A DNA stretch of 64,000 nucleotides, taken from assembly GCF_963678975.1 (NCBI RefSeq), contig NC_089275.1, positions 16,442,220-16,506,219 on the forward strand. Direction: 5' to 3'. The DNA is from Dysidea avara. Lineage: Eukaryota; Porifera; Demospongiae; Dictyoceratida; Dysideidae. Positions 12,101-24,100 of this stretch are shown here, piece by piece; the first letter of the stretch is position 1; each line of letters opens with the position of its first letter. Both the position numbers and the translations under genes were made by a program. Below the pieces are notes generated by a model. It made no database searches. It worked only from the letters and a program-made list of their open reading frames with translations, and had not been told where the DNA came from.

Positions 12101-15100
12101 TGTATGCCGCTATTGGTCTGACCCAGATTACTACCTTGTTCAGTGGGTCATCCAGGTCCCAGTTTCAACACTGACCTATCTACCATACATGCCATAATTA
12201 CATTTGCACACAAACATACCGTCGATAATTTCACAGTGTTAAATATAGAATAAAAGTAAATCATTCCAGTGATCACCAACAAAATAATGACAATGACATC
12301 AAGAATAGTACTGGTCCTTATAGTACTGGTACAGTATCTCCACAGTTCGGGATATAGTTCAACATGGACATGAACATTACTGCTTTGTAGTTGATTGTTC
12401 ATTATCACTTTAACAGTGTATTTAGCATCTATTGCACTGTAATCATCTATTACACCTTTGTAGTATACAGTAGCTAGTATAAACTCAAACTGGATTTTTT
12501 GTACCCTAAAAAACAATAAAGAGAGAATCCGATAATTGTGTACATAATGTATACATCTCTGTACTATGAAGAAGGGAAAACACCTCTGTATTTTTAATGT
12601 GTGACTGGACCTGTGAAACTTGTATAGGCACACCCCCATCACAAGGAGATCATGTACAGTGTAAGTACAGTACCTAACTTGTATTTAAAAACCATCTGAA
12701 AAGTTCTTTAGAGAGGGATTAAAATTGCATGACTATAGCATGCTTAAGTAAGCAATGTCACTGCAATCAGATATGACAACCACACAACAGTAACAAATGA
12801 CATTGTGGAAAACCATTAGCACAGGTACAATAGTACTGTAATAGTTTTCTAGAAACAAAACAATTAATCCAGTGATCCCACTGAAGCAATTTCACTGTAA
12901 CGAGCTGCATAATTACCTGTTGTACATAAAAAATGATGAAGCTCTATATCAGCATTGGTGTGACCATTGTATTGGTTTGCATAATTTGCTTGGAGCACTC
13001 TGCATGTGCTGAAGATACACGAAAGAATTCCCTAGCTACTCTACTTGAACAGTCAAATAATCTAACAGACCATTCAAGATCAACAAAAAAAATTGCATTT
13101 GTGTTTTCTCTCGACTAGTCACCACTATGCTAATGAGGCTTTCAAATCTACTTTAGTAGGCCTTTAAAATGTTTAGAGACCTGCTGGCAGAAAAATCATG
13201 GAAAATTCTGTTTAGTACATGCGCATCTGTTTTCTAGAGTTCTTTAAGTCTCTATCTTTCTTCTACTACTGAGGACATATCAAGGACTTAAGTGAGTAAG
13301 TTTCCTTGTATATAGAGTGGTTTTATATTATCTGTAATGTGACTGTGGTCCATGAGTAGTTGCCATCGTAATCAGCTCAAGTTGTGTCTTTAAATGGAGT
13401 TTAAAGAATTTAAATGAGGTTAATAATGGAAGCAAACTGTGCGGGCACCCTCCATTCAATAATTTATTATATAATGTTTAAAATACCTTTAAACCTAGTT
13501 AATGTTGAGAACGACAGCAGCACCAGACAATCCACCATAGAGTGTGACAGCAAATGGGATTGACGGACACTAATTAGAATAGCTATGCACTAATAGGAAT
13601 AGTGACTTTGCGCATGCGCACTAACACGTGATTGAGAAGTAGAAGCTGACGCTAACGCTTGACAACAAAAAACATCACCCACCCCCCCTCCCCCTCTTCA
13701 TACCTACTGCCATACCTCTGGCTCGGTAGTACCAGAACTGCTATAAATCAATCAATCAATAACAGCAAATAAAGCAATTACAATGTGCTTCTGATATCAG
13801 GACCTCACACCTACAATCTGTCATGGGGTACACTGTTACAAATTTATGTTTCCATATACCATTGCTCAATAGGTAATTTTATGCTGTGTATTGCCACCTT
13901 ACTGCAGATGCATATGTGCATATATGTATGGCTAACTTGTGTTGTATTCATTAGCTACAGATTAGGCCACTCAAACAGGAGCATCGATGTGCGACTCCCC
14001 AATGGGTCAATGTCAGCTCCTTCAAAGGTGGTGTTGATGGGGCTGCCCTCAAGGAGCACCATCAATCACCTTGGCTACAGAGAGCTCCAGCCTAGCATTT
14101 GGGCTGTCTCTCAGCCGGAGTGTTGGCCTCATGCTCCTTTGCGAGCATGGGTTAGCTCCACTCAAACAGGAGCGTCGATGTGCGACTCCCCAATGGGTCA
14201 ATGTCAGCTCCTTCAAGGCGGTGTTGATGGGGCCGCTCTCAGGGAGCACCATCAACCACTTTGTGCACAGAGAGCTCCAGTCTAGCATTTGTGCTGTCTC
14301 TCAGCTGGAGTGTTGGCTCCATGCTCCTTCATGAGCATGGATCAGCTCAACACATGTCAGAGGGTGCATCAGCATGCTGCCACATGGTGGCAATGCTGGT
14401 CGGGCAGCTCTGACGCAGAGCTTACCCACAGCTCTAGCTGCACTTGCAGCATCTCCATTCCTGATAGGAGGAATGTGATAGTACTGCACCCAATTAAGAC
14501 GGTAGCCATATACTTATAAGTATATTGCCAACGTAGATGTGGCTTAAGAGAAGGTACTTGGCACACAGAATGCCTCTGGATGCCAAATCCCTTCCTGGCC
14601 CAAGTATCGAGAATTGTTTCAGAAGTTTAGGGCCTTAGACATTTGACCTCAAAAAACTAGAAAGAAATAATTTTAAAGAACCAAACATGGCAATCAGGGC
14701 AAAGTACATTTACCAAACCACCACCACAAACATCAGTTCATGGGAGGCGAAGAACTTCTACTGGACTGGCATCTTACGAGCAAGGGCACACAAGAAAGGT
14801 TAGTCAAGTGACCAACATTAACAATCTAATAGTCATGAGTGTGCATTAGTCAGAATCTAAATGCATGCATACTTCATAATTTATTCTTTTAAACTGTGAG
14901 TTGCGGCTTACAAAAAAGCCCTCCCTCCCCTTCCATCGTCGTGTGTGCTAGAACATTGTTTTATGCATGATTGTTCTCAACAGGTTACCATACTCAGCAG
15001 TCTTTGCTGGGGGAAGAGTTTCCTTGTATGCTGTAGTGATGTGCGGTATTGGATTTTGGCAGTCGGTATTTTTCCGGTACAATAATTGCTGTTAATCTTC

Positions 15101-18100
15101 AGTATCGGTATCAACATTGGTATTATTATATTGTAATAATTATATTTAATGTATGAATTGCTATTAAAAATAATTGTAATCATGTAATAATATAATCATG
15201 GCATTGTCAGCTGAAAATTTTAATCAATAACTACAAGTTCTTGTTTAGAAACACAAGCTGGTTAAGGTTTTCTCCACTTAAGTGAGATCTTCGTTGGGAA
15301 CTAATGTAGCCGGCAGCAGAAAAAGGTCTTTCAGATGGAGTTGACATGGCTGGTATTGCCAGGTACGCCCTTGCAATCCTTGCTAAGGTAGGGAAATGGC
15401 TCTTGTTTCCCTTCCACCATGTTAAAGGATCCTCCTTTCTGTCGATGTATTCAGCACTGCAGTATAATGACAATTTTTTTTCGTCTTTGTCTTGATTAGT
15501 TGATAAATCAGTAGATTTCTTCTTTTTGAGTTCATCAAAACTGTCCCATAAACATTTCTTCTTCTTGATGGGTACATCTTCTTGATCATCATTGACAACA
15601 CTTGCACTGCTTGTACGTAACTGAATCTCCTTGTGTAAGTGCACGCATAATGGAAAGAAGTGATCTTTTGGCTCTGACTAAAGCAGCATTACTAAAACAG
15701 ACTTCCTTAAACCTGGGGTCTAATAAGGTACATATGTGACCGGATTTGCGAAAAGGTACCTTTTCCACACATTTGACATACCAGCAAACAAAATTATGTA
15801 ACACTTGACTCCTTATACTGATTAACTTACTCTTACTATCAATATGTAGCCAGATACTGTTGCTACATTCATTGAAAATTTCAAGCAATTATATGCCATG
15901 ATCAAAACGTTATGAAGATTTAAAGTTCAAAATATGGGTCAAATTTTGTGTGTGAAAAAGGTACCTTTTTGCAAATCCAGTCACATATACTGTAAATCCT
16001 GTCTTCTTCATAATTTAACCATCTCCGTTCAATTGATGAAATTAAGCCTACAACCACTTGCTGGCTTTCCTCAGAGGTAGGAACACTACTTCCTTGGTTT
16101 CTGGGACCTGGGTTTCATCATCATCGGAGACTTGTGTCTCATCATCATCAACTACATTCTTGCGGAGCTCAAACAATAAGGTATTCAGCAAAGGGATTAC
16201 TTTACTGCAACACACTCTCTGCTCAGCGCTAAGCTCCCGTGTGGCTTCTTCCAGTGGTTGCAGGATTTGAATAAGTTCACTCATCATGCACCATTCAGCA
16301 GCAGAAAGACTCACCCTTGGTCCTGTAGACGAAGCACACATTACAGTGATTGCTGGTTTTTGTTCCAAAAGTCGGGTAAGCATGTAATAGGTGCTGTTCC
16401 ATCTTGTTGGGCAGTCTGAAAGCAATTGGTGTTTTGGCAGGCTCAGTTGTTCTTGGAGCTCTGTCAGTCTTTCTGTACCTTTAGTCAAACGATTGTAAAA
16501 GGCTACAATAGCCTTGGTTGATTTAATCATCTCTCTTATTCCTGGGGACATCTTAATACCATCATCAATGGCCAACTGCAAAGTATGACCGAAGCAATGC
16601 CTACTATTCCACTCACCAAGGCGTGATGCCAGGTCCATGTTAGAAGCATCATCTGTTATTACAGCAGACACTGCAGCTTGGTCGATACTGAAATCACGAA
16701 GAATCTGCTTTAAACAGGAAGCTATATTCACACCAGTATGCCTCCCTGCGAAGGGTTCGACTGCTAGGCACAGAGACAAAAGTTCAAAATCTGCTGTCAA
16801 AAAATGACATGTTAGTCCAAGATAGGCATCGTTAGCCTCACATGTCAGTTGTCAGAGCCATCTTGTTCTTGCTTTGCATTACACCACTGAGCTTTGATTC
16901 AACTTCTTTCCTTGCCTCCTTGTACATAGAAGGAACAATAGATCTTGAAAATGTTGTCCTGTGGGGAATCTGATAGCGAGGTTCTAATTGTTGCATCAGC
17001 TCTGTAAATCCTCTATCTTCAACAAATGAATATGGCTGAAAATAATGGATCATCATACCAGCAATTCCTCTTGTGATTTTCTTGTGTAAGGCACTACTGC
17101 TATCCAGCTTGGTTTTTTTCGCAGCCATACCAAGTAAGGATTGCTGTGCGTGTCTCTTCAGCACACTAGACTGACTGCTTGATTGTTTACTTTTGCGCTT
17201 TTCATCGGTTTTCCGTCTCACTTCCTCATATATTTTAGAATACTTTGTCTTCAGGTGGCTCATTAAGTTTGAAGTATTTCCCTTCACAACTTTAATACTT
17301 TTTACACACTCCTTACAATTGGCCAAGCGGTGAGATCCAGTCCTTTCCAGGCGTTCCTCCGTCTTTTCAAAGTAAAGCACTCTCCTTACTTTTCCCTTTT
17401 GCATTCATCGATTCTATAATCATAACATCCCGCCCAACCTCTTCCGTCACATCTTCAACCTTGTCTTTGTGATCCGATTCTGTATTAGACGCCATTTTCA
17501 AGTGGCACGTGTCGTGGTGCAATCCAATAATTCAGTGCAACCCGTGAGGATACGCTAGTGCAATGGCATTGCATGCAGCGGGCAGTAACTGCAATAATAT
17601 ACTAACTACCATACCGAATCAAAGGATCATCGGAATATCGAGAGACAGTGGTACTATCGGTATTTACCGGATTTGACGATTGTATTGATGCAGCGATATT
17701 TATCGAAATAAGTATATTTCAATACCGATATTGAGCCAACCATGGTATATCTACAATTACCGAATTATCAATATATTTTCAGTATACCGTACATCACTAG
17801 TATGCTGTTACTTGCTACCATTGATTTCTTATTATGCTATTGCTACAGAAAGGAATGACCAGTCTATCCTCATTTAGTTTGCGATAGATTTTCTGAGTTG
17901 TGGATGTTAAGGATGAGCAACAACGCAGGCCTGTAGAACAGTAATTTGTGCTTGTACTGCGGAAGATAAGCAGTAATTGATGTGTGCTTGTACTGTGGAA
18001 AAGGCGCAGTAATATGTATGTACTCATATTGCAGAAGTGCTCGCAGTCTTCTCCATTCTCATATAGCTGAGAATGTGATAGCACAGGGTCCTCAGGATGC

Positions 18101-21100
18101 CAACTTCCTCCATAGGCTGTTCACCCAAGTTTATGCCTAATTTTCCTCCCAGAAGCTAAAATTTTAGTAGTGCGTGTACAATTTAGTGGTCCTGTTCTAT
18201 TTAGTAAATCAGGTGGTGGGGCGCTGTGCACTTACCACTATCACCACAATCAATGATTAGGGTGACCATCAACCATCTGGTGTCTCAAGCTAGGATGTTC
18301 TAGGCAAGATGAGCGAACAGCATTAAACTGTTATACACACATATTCTCAACACTGCTGTGATGAGATAGACACTGATAATAACTCGTTAATTTCTTGTCC
18401 ACTTGTGACATTATCGGAACTATCACTGTGATCTAAGTCTGTTTTGAATGAGTACCAACAAGAGATAGGAACTTTGATTTCTCAAAACTCTTGACAAAAA
18501 ACATGTTCAGCACTTCTTTTGCCATTGTGTGATGATTTTAATATGACACATAACCCAATCCCATAATATGCCTACATAAAATACCCCCATTATCTAAGAT
18601 AGTTAGAAACCCCATTCTCAGATCTTCGTGTTTTAAAAACCTTGGGAATTTTCTCCTTGGTTTTTTAAATCCAAGAAGACCCTCATTCTAGGTCTCTAAC
18701 CTACACATAAAATAACAGTAGGCAAGTAGCAGGTAGGCAGACCAAAAATTGGGTTTTGGGGATTATTAAAATCCAATATTTGGTCTTTGGTTTTAATTTG
18801 GATTTGACAATGCACTAAGATTCTTCCTTAACCCTTAAAGCGGCATAAAACTTTAAAATGCATGCACCGTATCCGCATAAGCCACTATTATGGCTGTTGA
18901 TATTGATCAATCAATAACTCGTATATGAAAGGTCACACGGATTCACAATTAGGGAATGCTGACTTCACAAAATATAAAACGGTATCCAAGTTTTACCAAT
19001 TCTAATGCCCCTTTGCCAAGTTATGACGGTTTAAACACAAGGGTGTAAAGTTACATAATGTTTTAGAGAAGTTGTCTTTGAGGTTTGTAAACTCTGAGGA
19101 TTCTAGTCATGTGGAAAGTGTTTCCATCAATCTACAAGTTGATATGGTCCACTGTGACACTGTTCAAGCAGTGTCGCTTTCAGCAAGTCATTCAATATTA
19201 TTTGCCTTGTTGACATCTAAGCATTTGAGTGAGTGAGCTGATGGTGATTCTTGCTAATTGACGGATTTTCAACTAAAGAAGACTGTGAAACATGAGGAGA
19301 AACAGTAATAACTGTTTATTTGAGGGGTAGCTCATAAGCTTTAAAAATCCAAAATTGTGTATGAGAGTCCCAATATTTAAGTATTTCAAAATATTTAGCA
19401 AGTATTCAATAAGTATTTATAAATACAATTAAAAAAATTTATTTACTTTCTGAAGATGTGTCACTCGCGTTCTCACTATTACTTGTGTAGGAAACAGGAA
19501 CAGTAAACAAGAGGGAACCAAAGAAGCCTCAACAGGAGCACAACAGTGCTATTTAATGGCTGATTCACAAAACATTCAGCATGTACCTACACTGTAGTTA
19601 CTCCAAGTAATCATTGTAGCTACCTACTCATCATCTGAAGTGTCAATTTTAGCTGGTTGCTGCCCTGAAAGTTCATGAAATTAATGCAAGAACGGATGGA
19701 AATGAAAATAACCATATTTAACAGCAATTATAGATTTCAGGATTTCTATATATTTAATGGATTTATATTTGGATTTCCCAGATAGTGTATATACGAGAGT
19801 CCCAGCTTGTGAGCTACCACCCAGTTTTATCATTGATATCTGTAAGAATATAACACTTCTGTTACAAATACAGTTGATGGTTAATATCATACGTTTTCCA
19901 TGCATTTTTTAATACTCCCATTATAGTGGATTATGTGCCTTTTAGGGTTAAAGTCGCATATGATATGATATGATTTATTTGGGTGGACATCTGACCACAG
20001 CTGCAAGGCTAGAAGCCAAATAAAGCAGCACATGGCACAATTACAAACTCAAGTGTGGCATGTGTTATTGGTGTCTGCCTTCTGTACTTCGCCTTTCCTT
20101 TTATCATACAGTATTGTACTGTATATTTCAAGCCAAACCTATTACTCTAAAATCCAACCTCAAATTCCCTTCACGACAGCTTGGCAGAATTGGTTAGCCA
20201 AGCCCAGCAATGTCTTCAGACAACCCCAAACCCTTCTGAAAAGTGTACAATACATGCATCATAGACTTGCCTTTGTCCTCCTTTGTGTTCCAGTTCTTAT
20301 TACTAACAATGCAAAGTTTCAAATCACAATAACGTCCTGTGGCTGTGTCGGTTATTATGCTTATCGCCCGTATTTTCCGTAGCAACTGAATTGATTGCAG
20401 AGATGTTTCTTGTACTGTTCTTCATTTGTAATGCTGTGTAACTGGCGGAGCATAACTGAAACCATCTACTTTTCTATTATGTAATTGATTGTTGGGGCAC
20501 GTGTTCTGAAGCAACATTATTTCTATGGCATGCATGGTTCATTTGTCATATTTGTATATGTTATAAAAACGTAAACAAGCAAGTACTGTGTAGAATAGCT
20601 AGTTGGATTAAGGATCAAAGAAAAAAGTAGTGAAACAAGGGAATAGCTAAAAAGTGGTGAAACAAGGGAGGTTGCCTACACCTGCAGATATACTAGTGGA
20701 CATTTAATCCCTAATTCAGTCATGGTTATAGAATGACGTCAAGGGATTCAATGTCCACTAGTATATGAACTTTCCTTGTTTTACCACTTTTAGCCACTCT
20801 CTTGTTTTTCTTTTTTTTTCTTTGATCCTTAATCCAACTTATAATTTTACCTTTGTTACATGGTCATTTTATTCCTTCATGCAAGGAAACCATACCTGGT
20901 ATTGACTTTCTGTATTGAAGGAACATATTAGTTGTCACAAAACTATTACTCACTTGAGATAACAGGAAGATTGAGATTACACAGATGTGGCTGTATTAGT
21001 GAATCTCGATCTTCCTGTTATAGCATAGCTGTGATACAGTAATTTCTAGATACTGTATACTGAAGGAACATATTTAGATGTCACTAAACTATTTCTCACT

Positions 21101-24100
21101 CAAGATAAACAGACAAAGAGGGTTCCAGCAATAAAAAGTAGTTTAACATCACTTTTTGGGAAATTTTTACTTTGGTATTGAACAGATTTTTGGAATTGAA
21201 CAGATGGTGGTAACATGTTAATGTGGGGATTTTCCCACATAGCTGTGTTATCACAGTTATACCATCATTCATATGCCTTATTTCGGATTACAAGAAAACT
21301 AATTCACTTCTAGATTTGTCTACACAAGTGCATTATGTGTACCATGTAATTATTTTGTAAAAGCAAGCTACTGGGTAAAACAGTAGGGATTCATTAACAA
21401 TCTGAAAGTGACGAGTGACTTTAAAATACTCATGCAAGTAATTTAAAAGTGAATTATGGTTAAGGTGGCAGTCAAGCGGCTATCAGCAGTTGCCTGGTAT
21501 TGGTATTAAGGAAAAATAAACAAACAAATACAAGGGACGGGATGCGATGCGATGTATGCGATGTATTTGTTTATCTGTCCCTGCTATGTAAAGAAGACCA
21601 TTTCATCTTCTGTGCTATTTTGTACATAAGACTGTTTCATAATATTACAGGGTACTTGAAGCGAGTTTATAAACAAATGTGAAACGATAATCATCCCCCC
21701 CATTTCTTTACAGTCTTCATATTTCTACATATCATTTCAACGCTGGCACTACAGAATGCACAAAACTCACACTAAGCTCAGGAAAAAGCAGCTCTACTGC
21801 TAAAACGCCTAACCACATCACGATGGTTATACAATTAAGGTAACACTCCTTAACCTGTCCATAACTAGCATTCAAAATTTTGGCCTGTTACAATGAGCCA
21901 TTGTGGGAAAACACTGTCAGCATGAAGTCATGCCAAGGGTGTCCTGGGGAATTTCTCCTCAAGTATCTCTTCCAAAATACTGCCTATTAATTGCATTTGG
22001 GAATAGTTTCAGCACTAAATTAAATATTTCAAATGAAATAGCATTTTTGACTATACAGTAGATCCTAGCCTGATAGTTATACATGCACGCAAATTAGCTT
22101 ATAAGAAGAAACAAAACTATGTCACATGATACATGTACAGACTTCATACACAACATACAGTAACTACTGGGTCTGACTTTATGTTGTATAAAACAGTTTG
22201 GGATGTTGTACACAGCAAACATATATTGTTACCAAGTACTTACCTGTCAATGTTATTCCTGTTAATAAAATGTACCACCTGATTCATCACAGTGTAGTTA
22301 CAGTACTCAAGGGTACAACAAGGTTTAGTAATGTTGCATGGTTCCTCTTCTGTTATGTTTGTAGTAGGAAGAAAAAGATCTCGAGTAATAACTGTATACT
22401 TGTCATTGTCTGTAATTAAAAGGACACATTGCTACTAAAGTTAATCGGTATAAAATTGATGGACTACAACATACGTACATATAATACTTTAATACATAAT
22501 CCTGAACTATACATATAACAGAAAAGTAATACTCTTACAGCGTCGGTGTATATACAGTGTAGGTCATAGTTGGTACTAGTTTTATTGTTATGGTAATGTG
22601 AAAGAAGGAATCGTGGGCTCCAGAAAGTGCAGGGGCAGGAAACTGTAATTCAAATACATAACAATTGGGAATAGTGCTGCAGCTACTCTATTTGTATTCC
22701 TTTAGGGATCTATCAGTAGTCAATAATCCATGCAAATTCTTAATGGTCACATATCAATAAGAACTTCACTTACATGGATAATAGTGAACTTTTTGATCAA
22801 AACAGTCTTGTAATTCTTTGTAGTCCACAGTCATTCTCAGATAATCAGCATACTTGCTCTTTGATTCATTTGTGAAGTAAAAAAAGGAGCTTACAGGTTC
22901 TCTTGAAACATAATAGAACTAGAGAAATCAAAAATGAAACCTCAACTGCTGTATGTACACGTATACTAATTAGCACCTTGAAACCCACATGTGCTTTTTC
23001 TAGGAAATTTCTTGTATTGTAAGTGCACAACTATATTTAGCCACCCACCACAATGTTGATCCTAGCCTTAATTGCCCTATACCAGACTAATCACAAGATT
23101 ACAACTGCATGCATGACTTAAGTTATAAGTGATTCATTAAAGTTACTGTAAAAACACAACTCTACTCAATGGGGGAACAAACACGTAATCACTTACAGAT
23201 TCAACAACATGTTCAATTTGATCATATACTTCAGTCATTGTGTATAGTGTATCTTTTGGTTTATCACACTCAGGTATTACGAAATGCTCAGTGAAAGCTA
23301 CAGTGTTTTCTGTCAGGAACATTGTCACTTTGAACTTCTCAATAGCATAGATGGATATCTACACAGATATAAGACCACATGTATATAGTGAAAACAATAA
23401 CTATATACTGTATACATTAAGAGTGATCAATATGTCTCATAGCACATAAGTGAAAATTGTTCTCGAATAGTCCAATAGAATTGGATTTCAAATACAGATA
23501 ATTGTGAATGCTAAACTCCAATAAGGACCTGTGAAAATGCTTTTAAAAAAAATTCCCAGCTTTAATTGTGGTTTGATCCTCTTGTAACAATTAGTACAGT
23601 CTCAGAAATTTGATAGTACTAATGGGACCATACATGTGCTAATGAATACATTTAAATGTAATATTATGAATTACTGTTGCTGTATATAGATATCTAAAGC
23701 TAGATTAGCATTGTTGGCCTTCCAGTGATGAATATATAGTTTGGTCATTCACCAACATGACAAGGCTTACTTTAAGATTTTCAATGATGCCACTAATTAC
23801 TACTGTATACATCCTGCACATTAGTATTGTTTTGTATAGGATATGCACATCCCACATAGCTTTATCCATATGGAGTTATTAGTTATTAATAATAAGCTAT
23901 TAAAACCCTCTCACTGCCAAATTTGTAGCGACTCCAATCTGCTTCTAAACTGTTATAACCTATAAACTAACCTTATAAACTATTAAATTACTCACTATAA
24001 AACAAGGAATTCAATTACTGGAGTTTTGGTTTACACTACAGCAACCACAAAGCTACTATATAACTTTAAAGTAAAAAAAAAAAAAACCCAGCTTGGGTAA

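Larger units (their letters stand above)
15034..17799 (-). mobile_element. hAT-superfamily DNA transposon (decayed)
   Basis: The element is 2766 bp. Its ends pair as TAGTGATGTGCGGTAT and ATACCGTACATCACTA and are flanked by exact 8-bp direct repeats GTATGCTG (15026-15033 and 17800-17807), the hAT hallmark. It encodes a transposase with a BED zinc finger on the minus strand. It lies in the large intron of TRPML-A, antisense to nothing and co-directional with the host gene. Confidence 0.95.

Noticed and set aside
13785..14285. 166-codon open frame on the plus strand
   Set aside because: It crosses a tandem duplication in different frames in the two copies; no conserved protein results.
15589..15888. 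99-codon minus-strand frame as a separate gene
   Set aside because: It is a fusion of MITE sequence with the hAT transposase block beginning LLDPRFKE.
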